A stretch of 64,000 nucleotides of DNA from Lachnospira pectinoschiza (GTDB taxonomy: Bacteria > Bacillota > Clostridia > Lachnospirales > Lachnospiraceae), in contig NZ_JAJCRR010000002.1 in the NCBI RefSeq assembly GCF_020564355.1, forward strand, positions 496,001-560,000, read 5' to 3'. Numbering within the stretch: the stretch's first letter is position 1; each line of letters starts with the position of its first letter. A model generated the notes under the pieces. The model saw only the letters and a list, made by a program, of their open reading frames with translations. It did no database searches and was not told the DNA's origin. The position numbers and the translations under genes were made by a program. This document shows, one piece after another, positions 41,879-49,882 of the stretch.

Positions 41879-43288
41879 ATGTCTACAGATGAAAAACAAT
41901 GGCATCCCAGATTTTTAAAGTACATGGAGAAAATCGTAAACCATCAAAATTACAAAGGATTAGCTATCAAAAAGAAACCCGACGGTTCATATGCATGGAT
42001 AGCAACTGCAAAATCTGATATTGGTCGACAAAGAATAGATTGGTGCATCTCAAAAGGGCAAGAACTTGGTTTTATTGTAGAACACGAAGCCTATCCAGGA
42101 ATGTACGCCGATGTAATGTTGGAAATTCACCCAACTAAATGGAAAGTCTGCCAAATTTGTGGTAGGGAAATGTCCTTATACTACCACTATCCGAACGCAA
42201 ACTTTCTTAAATCCTTAAATAAACAATTTAACTCCGATTTTACAGACTGTGACCATATTAGTGATATATGGGATGAATTAACCAATAAAGGAATACGAAA
42301 GGTCGAAATTGCGTCGTTCTTAATATCAAAGGGCTCTCTTAATCTAAATGCCGCTACTGCAACTAAAGAAGAAATTATTGATGCTTTAGAATACGCTTGC
42401 CGTAAAGGTGACAAAAAATGCCTTGGCCCTGGTGCTATGTCAAATTTCCCAGATCGATATGATGGCTTCCATACATACAATCGATGCTGCCGAGCTACTC
42501 AAGATAAAGGACGATCAAAAGAAAATTTGAAGTCTTACACAAAAGACAGACGCGCATATGAATATTGGAGTGATGGTAATATTCATGCTGCAAATCAGTT
42601 TATGGGTAGCAGTTTTTTTGATGGTACATCCGCGGATCATATAGGTCCTATCTCTTTAGGCTTTATCCACGACCCAAGATACTTGCAGCCTATGCCAGGA
42701 GGAGATAACTCTTCAAAAAGAGATAGATTACAGATTGTTGATATTGAAAGAATTATTGAAACTGAACATCGTACTGGTATATACCCAATGTCATGGCAGT
42801 CCAAACTAATTTGGGAATTTATAAAATCAAACTACAACAAATTCCCAGATAAAGTGCCTACCATTTATCGCGATGCACTCAAACAAAATATGGCTAATTT
42901 TATGCATATTTTAAGAACAATACTCGAAAACTGTCCAAACTATGGCGAGGATTTTCTGGTTAATACTTATCTTGTCCCTAATTACCAGTATTTCAAATAT
43001 ACCTATAAATTTAACGAAAAGGGAGAAATTATATCTCAGGAACCAAGACATTACACAGATCGAAATCAACACGAAACAGATAGATATAAACGAATAGCCA
43101 TTGAGTCTGTCTATGATTACAGCGACAAAGATAACAGAAATAATAAGCACGACTTAACAGCAACAGAATTATCTACTCTTACCAAGATTTGTTTTGTAAT
43201 AGAATCTTGTAAAAAACCAAGTGATTGCAAACAAATGATTTCTCAGCTTGTCGAAAGCATCGAAAGACGTATTATTTCTAGCTTATAA
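41879..43288 (+). CDS. Type IIS restriction endonuclease, Alw26I/Eco31I/Esp3I family (HNH)
   Basis: 469 aa after AGGAGG. HNH catalytic segment SADHIGPISLGFIHDPRYLQPM ends in GGDNSSKRDRLQ: D253-H254 supply the metal/general base and N277 the N position. CQICGREM (C-x2-C) with a later CC pair suggests structural zinc. The pairing with a fused adenine/cytosine methyltransferase supports the Alw26I/Eco31I/Esp3I group; Eco31I is known to cut with one HNH site. The enzyme looks intact. It is separated from its methyltransferase by 4.6 kb of insertions and has its own ribosome site; no clear promoter identified. Recognition sequence cannot be predicted. Confidence 0.82.
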   Translation: MSTDEKQWHPRFLKYMEKIVNHQNYKGLAIKKKPDGSYAWIATAKSDIGRQRIDWCISKGQELGFIVEHEAYPGMYADVMLEIHPTKWKVCQICGREMSLYYHYPNANFLKSLNKQFNSDFTDCDHISDIWDELTNKGIRKVEIASFLISKGSLNLNAATATKEEIIDALEYACRKGDKKCLGPGAMSNFPDRYDGFHTYNRCCRATQDKGRSKENLKSYTKDRRAYEYWSDGNIHAANQFMGSSFFDGTSADHIGPISLGFIHDPRYLQPMPGGDNSSKRDRLQIVDIERIIETEHRTGIYPMSWQSKLIWEFIKSNYNKFPDKVPTIYRDALKQNMANFMHILRTILENCPNYGEDFLVNTYLVPNYQYFKYTYKFNEKGEIISQEPRHYTDRNQHETDRYKRIAIESVYDYSDKDNRNNKHDLTATELSTLTKICFVIESCKKPSDCKQMISQLVESIERRIISSL

Positions 43289-43297
43289 GAGCACTAA

Positions 43298-43329
43298 AGA
43301 GGGAGTAACTCACCACGGTTACCCCCTCT
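43298..43329 (+). terminator. Terminator after endonuclease gene
   Basis: AGAGGG(AG)TAAC against GTTACC-CCCTCT followed by attgt; GC-rich stem directly after the stop codon. Confidence 0.65.
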
Positions 43330-43332
43330 ATT

Positions 43333-43355
43333 GTAAATGCTCCATCCCATGTACC
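43333..43355 (+). repeat. 23-bp direct repeat, copy 2 (after endonuclease gene)
   Basis: gtaaatgctccatcccatg..., two mismatches to 37266-37288. Both copies lie within 50 bp after a restriction-modification gene. Confidence 0.7.
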
Positions 43356-43364
43356 ATGACTTTT

Positions 43365-43390
43365 AAAAGACCGCTAACCACGGTCTTTTT
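43365..43390. terminator. Hairpin AAAAGACCG/CGGTCTTTTT
   Basis: Perfect 9-bp stem with A and T runs, bidirectional. It overlaps the end of the IS66 remnant. Confidence 0.7.
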
Positions 43391-43523
43391 GTTTTCTGAT
43401 ATATTCTGACAGCTTTGGTGACCATGGAAGAAAATCTTCCAGAAATGAGCGGTCTGTATCGTCCATATGTGCCGGTATCTGGGTCAACAGATATTCAAAG
43501 TACTCATAAGGCTTTAAGTTATT
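43374..43523 (-). pseudogene. IS66-family transposase (TnpC), C-terminal remnant
   Basis: About 49 residues: NLKPYEYFEYLLTQIPAHM, FLEDFLPWSPKLSEYIRKQ. This is the IS66 C-terminal element with the PW-S-K-LP-type end. The upstream part is missing; directly adjoining it is a solitary IS200 right end. The apparent start codon of the longer frame lies in IS200 sequence. Confidence 0.75.
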
Positions 43524-43524
43524 A

Positions 43525-43613
43525 GCTTGCGGCACCGCCCTTTGGGGCGAGCAGTAGCATAGCCCTTTTGAGGGCTTATAACAAACCACCAGTTGAACTG
43601 GTGGTTGCTGACT
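43525..43613 (+). mobile_element. Solitary IS200 right end, copy 2
   Basis: gcttgcggcaccgcccttt through ttgctgact repeats the right end of the IS200 at 39690-40288 with only a few differences, including the ccaccagttgaactggtgg hairpin. No tnpA or left end is present on its left side, where IS66 sequence begins at once. Confidence 0.85.
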
Positions 43614-43640
43614 TAGAAATAGCAAAAAAGGACACCTCCC

Positions 43641-44339
43641 ATGAAACTCATCCTATCCGGCGACACACACGGAACATTTGACCTTGATAAAATTATAACA
43701 TTTTTTCAAAAACAGAATACAACTTACACAAAAGAAGATTATCTCATAATCTGCGGAGATACCGGCATTTGCGGGTACTCTGAAACAGAAGAAACCAAAG
43801 TCAGGCACATTTTAAGAAATCTTCCGGTTACAACGCTTTTTATAGACGGAAACCATGAAGATTTTAAAAAATTAAATGCCTTTCCGGTTGAAAAATGGCA
43901 TGGCGGCAATGTCCATTTTATTGAAAAAGATATTATTCATCTGATGCGTGGACAGATTTTTAATTTAAGCGGCATTACATTTTTTACTTTTGGCGGGGCA
44001 TACAGTCCTGACAGAGCATATCGGGAGGAGGGTATTTCATGGTTTCCGGAAGAACTTCCCTCCCGGCAGGAATATTTAGAAGGCTGGGAAAATTTGAAAA
44101 AATCGGGTTTTAAGGTCGACTATATTCTTACCCATACCGCACCCAAAAACATTGTTTCCCAAATGGGATATAAAGATTTACCCGGTCGCAACGAAGAAGC
44201 ACCTTTAAGAGAATTTTTACAGCAGGTAGCCGACCATACTGATTTTAAGGCATGGTACTTTGGACATTTTCATAAAGATTGTAAAATAGCAGATTCTTTT
44301 TTCTGCTTATATGATATACTTTCATTAATACAGAGGTAA
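43641..44339 (+). CDS. Calcineurin-like metallophosphoesterase
   Basis: 232 aa. Metal-binding motifs in order: ILSGDTHGTFD (D-x-H), IICGDTGICG (GD), FIDGNHEDF (GNHE), YILTHTAP (H) and FGHFHKD (GHxH). All catalytic residues are present. Substrate unknown; cytoplasmic. It adjoins the accessory region but has core-like codon use. No partner gene is evident. Confidence 0.9.
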   Translation: MKLILSGDTHGTFDLDKIITFFQKQNTTYTKEDYLIICGDTGICGYSETEETKVRHILRNLPVTTLFIDGNHEDFKKLNAFPVEKWHGGNVHFIEKDIIHLMRGQIFNLSGITFFTFGGAYSPDRAYREEGISWFPEELPSRQEYLEGWENLKKSGFKVDYILTHTAPKNIVSQMGYKDLPGRNEEAPLREFLQQVADHTDFKAWYFGHFHKDCKIADSFFCLYDILSLIQR

Positions 44340-44357
44340 TTACGAATTCAAGAAGAT

Positions 44358-44486
44358 AAGTTGGCGTGCGCACAGAATGCCCTTCCAGAGAAATGCGAAC
44401 AGTTATCTTATCCTGATTTTTTGAATCAGCGTAGAATTTTGATTGTCCAAATCGTAATGAAAGCATATGAAAAATTGTGTAAATAG
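44358..44486 (+). pseudogene. Small decayed coding fragment
   Basis: A frame of 42 codons (KLACAQNALPEKCEQLSYP, DFLNQRRILIVQIVMKAYEK) ends with TAG, has no start or ribosome site, and reads like the C-terminus of a larger protein. Family not recognised. The rest of 44340-44557 shows only the ribosome site of the next gene. Confidence 0.35.
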
Positions 44487-44557
44487 AGAAATTCAATTTT
44501 TTATTGAGAGAATGTTTGAAATGTTGTATTAGTTTGAGCTGAAGGAGGAAATTCAAT

Positions 44558-45595
44558 TTGAAAAAGAAAAAAGATGAAGTAACAATCCGTTCCAGCGCAG
44601 CAGAATATCTGACCTATGTTGCTTCCATTGGTGACCAGCAGGACAGCATTGAGATGCGCTACGAGAATGAAAATATATGGCTGACACAGAAGATGATGGC
44701 CACATTGTACGATGTAGGAACAAATACAATTAATTATCATATTAAAAAGATATTCGAGGATAGTGAGCTACAGGAAGATTCAGTTATTCGAAAATTTCGA
44801 ATAACTGCTCCTGACGGGAAAAGCTACAATACAAATCACTATTCCTTGGAGATGATTATTGCCGTAGGTTTCAAGGTCAATTCTGAGCGTGCGGTACAGT
44901 TCCGTAAATGGGTGAATCAAATTGCGAAGGATTATACTATCAAGGGCTGGGTTATAGATGACGAACGTCTGAAAAACGGCGGTTCTGTACTTACAACTGA
45001 ATACTTTGACCGTTTACTTGAACAGATTCGTGAAATCCGCCTGTCAGAGCGCAGATTTTATCAGAAAATAACTGACATTTATGCTACGGCACTTGACTAT
45101 GACCGCACAGCCAGAACAACCAAACAGTTCTTTGCTAAGGTGCAGAATAAAATGCATTATGCGGTACACGGACATACGGCAGCAGAACTGATTTATGAAC
45201 GCGCTGATGCGGAAAAACCTCATATGGGACTTACCACATGGGCAACAGCACCGGAGGGTAAAATTGTAAAAAGTGATGTAAGCATTGCAAAGAATTATCT
45301 TACTGATAAAGAAATGCGTTCATTAGAGCGTATTGTATCTGCTTACCTAGATTTGGCAGAAGACCGTGCAGAACGCCACATTCCGATGACAATGGAGGAC
45401 TGGTCAAAGCGTCTGGATTTATTCCTGATGGCAGATGACAGAGAAGTTCTTCAAGATGCAGGGAAAATCACAGCGGAGATTGCCAAGGCAAAAGCTGAAA
45501 CAGAATTTGAAAAGTATCGTGTGATTCAGGACAGATTATTTATGTCCGATTTTGATAAGTACATACTGGAATTAGAAGAAAACGTAAAGAAATGA
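44558..45595 (+). CDS. RhuM-family (virulence RhuM) protein
   Basis: 345 aa, TTG start after AGGAGG. N-terminal IEMRYENENIWLTQKMMATLYDVGTNTINYHIKKIF and SYNTNHYSLEMIIAVGFKVNSERAVQFRKW are the RhuM signature; the middle FFAKVQNKMHYAVHGHTAAELIYERADA ... MGLTTW is also conserved in the family. C-terminal 60 residues are a likely coiled coil. RhuM was named in a Salmonella pathogenicity island; molecular function is unknown, but homologues sit in mobile islands and near restriction or toxin genes, as here. Confidence 0.85.
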   Translation: MKKKKDEVTIRSSAAEYLTYVASIGDQQDSIEMRYENENIWLTQKMMATLYDVGTNTINYHIKKIFEDSELQEDSVIRKFRITAPDGKSYNTNHYSLEMIIAVGFKVNSERAVQFRKWVNQIAKDYTIKGWVIDDERLKNGGSVLTTEYFDRLLEQIREIRLSERRFYQKITDIYATALDYDRTARTTKQFFAKVQNKMHYAVHGHTAAELIYERADAEKPHMGLTTWATAPEGKIVKSDVSIAKNYLTDKEMRSLERIVSAYLDLAEDRAERHIPMTMEDWSKRLDLFLMADDREVLQDAGKITAEIAKAKAETEFEKYRVIQDRLFMSDFDKYILELEENVKK

Positions 45596-45656
45596 TGTCT
45601 GTTTCTGTGCGTATGCGTACAATTAATCAACAAATTTTTAAAATAAGAGGACAAAC

Positions 45657-47324
45657 ATGACCAGAAAATATACAGAATCCGAAATCAGAGATATCATTGC
45701 TGACAATTTACAATGTATTGAACCCGGCATGGTATTAATAGATACAGAACATTATCTGCCGAATTATAAAGGAACAAAAGGCTTTGTTGATATTCTGGCA
45801 AAAGACTGCAAAGATCATCTGACGGTTATAGAAGTAAAGAAAAGTAATTCTACTGCGCGGGAAGCAATCCATGAAGTTTTTAAATATCTAGAAGGTGTAA
45901 AAATAAACAAAGGACTGCGGGACGATGAAATCCGTTTACTGATTTTGTCTACCGAGTGGGATGAGCTGCTCATTCCTTTTTCTTCTCTTTGTCAGAACAG
46001 TACCGTTAATATCGAGGGGTATCGTATTCAGGTATCTGAAAATCGTACACTGTCATCTGTAAAAAGAGTACAGCCTATTATGCACAATCATGAACGTCTG
46101 TTTTGTGAACATCATATGCTGCGTGCATATACTACAGAACAGAAATTACAACAGGCAATCCAGGAACATATTACATCTTTTGAAACAAAAGGAATTTATG
46201 ATTACGTTCTTGTTATATTAAAAGCACCAAAAAATCATAGAGAAAAAGAGCTTGCTGCCATGGAAATGCCCTACGTCGGCTACTCTCAGGAAGATAGAGC
46301 CTATATGTCAACCCACAACCATGAACACTATCCCGACTATAAATTTATTATTTATTCTGCAAGCCAGTTACAATCTGAAGATATTTACTGGGATATATTA
46401 AAAAAAGATGCTGACATCTATTCAAACGTATCAGAATTTTTTACAGAAGATTCTGACGAAGAAGATTATCTGTCAGACCTTCATGATTATGCAATAAATT
46501 CTGTTGCCCCTGTTCCGTCCTGTGATACTGAAGATATCGGTTATGCCGCAAAATTACAGAATTATATTTATAACCAGAACTGGACGGTTGAAAAAATTAT
46601 CAGAGGAAAAATCTTTAACAATGAATTTTTATCGGACGAAACCATTTTGGACGAATTGTGTGGTGCACGAGGCGGTACGCGCCAAAAATATTTATTGGAA
46701 TTTGATTCGGAAAATATTACTGCACTGAAAAAAATGAAAAGAGAAGTCAGTTATTGTTTACAGGATAACAAGCAATGGAAAGTACCTGTTACAACCATTC
46801 TTGATACGCTGATAGACGAATGTGATAAAAAATCATTTAAAGGGAAGATATATATTTATAATCCTATGCATACCTTATACACGCTTTATCTGATAGCTGC
46901 ACATAATAATATTATGAATTGGGCACCTTGTTTTTTCATTGTCGTGGAATATCCGGATCAGACGGACGTATATTTTGGCGAAATGAAACATACCGGAAAT
47001 ATTCAGGATTTTGATATTGTTATAGAAAAATATTTTGGAAAAACATTATGGGATTTAGCGTTTTCATTGACATGGGGTGGTTACCTGCCAAATGATGTAC
47101 AAATTGCAAAGGATTTAGGACTGGGTTACGGTGTATATAAAACAAGCAATATCTATGGCAAATCAACGCATTATGAATATTTAGATTATGAATTTACAGA
47201 ATGTGATGAAATTTCCTCAATGAAAGCTCTTACAGAATATTTTACCCAAAACATCAGTGTAATAAACCGAATCGTTGACCTGTTTGAAAAGGACATGCCT
47301 GCCAAAGGATATACTTTCATCTGA
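45657..47324 (+). CDS. Putative PD-(D/E)XK nuclease, NucS/DUF91-type N-terminus
   Basis: 555 aa after AAGAGGAC. Residues 40-65 form the nuclease core: GFVDILAKD (D45) and LTVIEVKKSN (E59, K61), with a following helix REAIHEVFKYLEGVK typical for DUF91/NucS-like endonucleases. The remaining 470 residues have no domain I recognise; an acidic stretch EDSDEEDYL near residue 260 separates two halves, and a C-terminal TDVYFGEMKHTGNIQDFDI block looks like a second alpha/beta domain. It follows RhuM by 61 bp, possibly one transcript. A DNA-targeting defence role is inferred from the fold and the island. Confidence 0.65.
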   Translation: MTRKYTESEIRDIIADNLQCIEPGMVLIDTEHYLPNYKGTKGFVDILAKDCKDHLTVIEVKKSNSTAREAIHEVFKYLEGVKINKGLRDDEIRLLILSTEWDELLIPFSSLCQNSTVNIEGYRIQVSENRTLSSVKRVQPIMHNHERLFCEHHMLRAYTTEQKLQQAIQEHITSFETKGIYDYVLVILKAPKNHREKELAAMEMPYVGYSQEDRAYMSTHNHEHYPDYKFIIYSASQLQSEDIYWDILKKDADIYSNVSEFFTEDSDEEDYLSDLHDYAINSVAPVPSCDTEDIGYAAKLQNYIYNQNWTVEKIIRGKIFNNEFLSDETILDELCGARGGTRQKYLLEFDSENITALKKMKREVSYCLQDNKQWKVPVTTILDTLIDECDKKSFKGKIYIYNPMHTLYTLYLIAAHNNIMNWAPCFFIVVEYPDQTDVYFGEMKHTGNIQDFDIVIEKYFGKTLWDLAFSLTWGGYLPNDVQIAKDLGLGYGVYKTSNIYGKSTHYEYLDYEFTECDEISSMKALTEYFTQNISVINRIVDLFEKDMPAKGYTFI

Positions 47325-47388
47325 TGTTTCATTGAAAATCATTATATGCTATACTTTCCTTAATCACAACATTTTTAAGGAGGTCACT

Positions 47389-47694
47389 ATGAACATCGAA
47401 CAGGCAGTAGAGCTTATTTACACAGGTCTGGTAAGTGAAGAATCGGTTCCGGTTAAATTACGGGCATACCATGAACTCGACCGGGAACTGCTTGCACAGG
47501 TGCAGGAAGCACTGGATTTTGCAATAGAGTATTACAAGGGAGAGCCGTTGATTCCTAAAAAACTGGCGGCGGCACTGGTTGATATTTACGGTGCTTTTTA
47601 CTTTAACAGCGGTTTTAGTGAAAATGAACTGCGCGAGCTTGAAGATATCGGAATGGATTTACAGGAAAAATCCATAGAACTTTTTGAAGACTAA
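47389..47694 (+). CDS. Hypothetical small acidic protein
   Basis: 101 aa after AAGGAGG. Almost all helical and acidic (IEQAVELIYTGLVSEESVPVK ... ENELRELEDIGMDLQEKSIELFED). No motif recognised. An earlier in-frame ATG at 47275 lies inside the nuclease gene. It ends 24 bp before the MATE fusion gene and may be co-transcribed with it. Confidence 0.65.
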   Translation: MNIEQAVELIYTGLVSEESVPVKLRAYHELDRELLAQVQEALDFAIEYYKGEPLIPKKLAAALVDIYGAFYFNSGFSENELRELEDIGMDLQEKSIELFED

Positions 47695-47718
47695 ACAAAC
47701 CCGAGGTAAAACAAAATC

Positions 47719-49770
47719 ATGGGACAGACAGATTTATTTGGAACAGAAAAAATCAGCAAAATACTTTTAAAACTGGCGCCACCGGTCATGCTCGCCCAGC
47801 TGATACAGGCGCTCTACAACATCATTGACAGCCTGTTTGTCGGCAGATACTCCGATTCGGGACTGACGGCACTGTCAATTATCTACCCGCTCCAGCTTTT
47901 AATGATTGCCCTTGCCGTGGGAACGGGGGTGGGCATTAACACGGTTATGGCGGCAAAGCTGGGTGTCGGCAATGAAAAAGAAGCCGATGAGTATGCCGGT
48001 GTCGGCACGCCGTTAGCAGGCTTTATGTGGCTTTTATTTGCGGTCATCTGCTGGTTTGCCATGCCGTTTTACGCAAAAATGTCAACCAATTCCGAAGTCA
48101 TCATTCACGATGTCATCGTATACGGACGTATTGTGTGTGTATTCAGTTTCGGACTGTTTCTGGAAAGTATCTGGACAAAGGTTCTGCAATCCTGCGGCGA
48201 TATGAAAACGCCGATGACAGCGCAGATTATCGGCGCGATTACGAATATCGTGTTAGACCCTCTGCTGATTTTCGGTATGTTCGGATTTCCGAAAATGGGC
48301 ATTGCGGGCGCGGCGGTGGCGACAGTATCTGGACAGATTATGGCGGCACTGATTGTCATGAAAAAAGGCTTTCGCAAATCCCCGCACAGACAGGTTTACC
48401 CACACCACATTGCCAAAATCTTCCAGCTGGGTATTCCGAATATTCTTATGCAGTCGGCGTATACCTTTTACATACTGGGATTGAATCTGATTCTTGCAAC
48501 CTTTTCAGACCAGGCAGTAACCGCACTGGGACTTTACTATAAGTGGCAGACCTTTTTCTTTATCCCGCTCGGCGCAATGCAGACCTGCATTGTTCCTGTT
48601 ATCAGCTACAATTATGCGGCAAGAAATATTGAGCGCTGTAAAAAGACCCTGTCGGCTTCCATTGTGTTCGGAATGTCCCTTATGGCACTGGGAACACTAT
48701 GCTTTGTCTGTATTCCTTCACAAATGCTGCGGGTATTTACTTCCGATGAACTGGTTATTGCTATCGGACGGGTCGGCTTCCGCTTTGTCGGCATCAGCTT
48801 TCTGCCAATGGTCACTTCGTTGATATTCCCGGTATTTTTTCAGGCGGTGGGTTCAAGCCTTAAAAGTTCACTGCTTACGGTTATCCGCACCGTGATATTA
48901 TTTGTTCCGCTGGCATATTTATTTTCCAGATTCGGATTAAACTGGTTCTGGCTGACTTATCCGGTGACGGAAGTTATCACCAGCCTTACCGGGGCTTATT
49001 TTTACCGTCAATTCTTAAACAAGGATTATGTACGGGAAACTGAGTCTTCTGGCGGTAAAAACATCACAGATGTCACCGCCGCCACACATATCTCAGCCGC
49101 CATAACTGGCGCAGACAGTACAGGCAGTCATGACAATATCGATAATCTTGACAATCCTGATATTGCCTTAAAGCCTTCCAAACCCGGCGTCATTATCACG
49201 ATTGCAAGAGAGCACGGCTCATCGGGCAAGCAGATTGGAAAATGTGTCGCCAATGCCTTAGGCATTCCTTTCTATTATAAAGAAATGATTACGCTGGCGG
49301 CAAAAGAGAGTGGACTAAATCGCGAATTCATTTCCGATATTCACAAAAATTCGCCGGATATCATGCGTGATTTATATCTGAGTTCCAATGCAGTGCAATA
49401 CGCGATTAAAGCACAGGATGCCATTATCCGTGAAATTGCGGAAAACGGCTCCTGTGTCATTGTCGGCAGGGCAGCAGATTATATTTTAAAAGATTACGAC
49501 AATGTTGTCCGCATATTTATCCATGCGCCGCAGGATTACAGAATTCAAAGAGTTATGGATGTATACGGCGACACGCCAAAAGAAGCAAGGGTGAACATTG
49601 AGCGTTCCGATAAGGCAAGGGCTTCATATTATGAGCATATTTCCGGCACACACTGGGGGGATGCAAGAAATTATGAATTAACGGTCGATTCCTCTGACGG
49701 TGTTGAAAAAACGGCACAATTCATTGTCCGGTATATCACAGGACACACACAGACAGATTCCGCCGTATAA
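47719..49770 (+). CDS. MATE-family efflux transporter fused to cytidylate-kinase-like domain
   Basis: 683 aa. Residues 1-440: twelve-helix MATE transporter (ILLKLAPPVMLAQLIQALYNIIDSLFVGRYSDSGLTALSI; second half beginning IFQLGIPNILMQSAYTFY). Residues 441-488: Ser/Thr/Asp-rich linker. Residues 490-683: cytidylate-kinase-like domain (IITIAREHGSSGKQIGKCVANALGIPFYYKEMI; CVIVGRAADYIL; RRV-type RIQRVMDVYGDTPKEARVNIERSDKARASYYEHISG). The linker and intact frame across the join show a real fusion. The kinase-like domain would be cytosolic; it may gate or sense nucleotide levels for transport. Upstream site is weak (GAGG). Confidence 0.88.
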   Translation: MGQTDLFGTEKISKILLKLAPPVMLAQLIQALYNIIDSLFVGRYSDSGLTALSIIYPLQLLMIALAVGTGVGINTVMAAKLGVGNEKEADEYAGVGTPLAGFMWLLFAVICWFAMPFYAKMSTNSEVIIHDVIVYGRIVCVFSFGLFLESIWTKVLQSCGDMKTPMTAQIIGAITNIVLDPLLIFGMFGFPKMGIAGAAVATVSGQIMAALIVMKKGFRKSPHRQVYPHHIAKIFQLGIPNILMQSAYTFYILGLNLILATFSDQAVTALGLYYKWQTFFFIPLGAMQTCIVPVISYNYAARNIERCKKTLSASIVFGMSLMALGTLCFVCIPSQMLRVFTSDELVIAIGRVGFRFVGISFLPMVTSLIFPVFFQAVGSSLKSSLLTVIRTVILFVPLAYLFSRFGLNWFWLTYPVTEVITSLTGAYFYRQFLNKDYVRETESSGGKNITDVTAATHISAAITGADSTGSHDNIDNLDNPDIALKPSKPGVIITIAREHGSSGKQIGKCVANALGIPFYYKEMITLAAKESGLNREFISDIHKNSPDIMRDLYLSSNAVQYAIKAQDAIIREIAENGSCVIVGRAADYILKDYDNVVRIFIHAPQDYRIQRVMDVYGDTPKEARVNIERSDKARASYYEHISGTHWGDARNYELTVDSSDGVEKTAQFIVRYITGHTQTDSAV

Positions 49771-49806
49771 AGTGTAAAATCAGCCACACGGATTAAACAT
49801 TACCGG

Positions 49807-49870
49807 TTGCCAATTTCCTGTTAAAATGATATCATACTTTGTGGATTATTTATCAATACTATTTTAACAG
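49807..49870 (+). promoter_or_regulatory. Promoter and flanking inverted repeat of uraA-upp
   Basis: TTGCCA (49807), 17 bp, TATCAT (49830). CTGTTAAAAT (49818-49827, inside the spacer) is an exact inverted copy of ATTTTAACAG (49861-49870, just before the ribosome site). Because the left arm lies upstream of the start, it should act as DNA, not as an RNA hairpin. Confidence 0.5.
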
Positions 49871-49882
49871 CAGGAGAATTCT

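Noticed and set aside
43300..47330. Prophage or full conjugative element
   Set aside because: No integrase, capsid, terminase, relaxase or type IV secretion genes are present; only remnants and insertion sequences.
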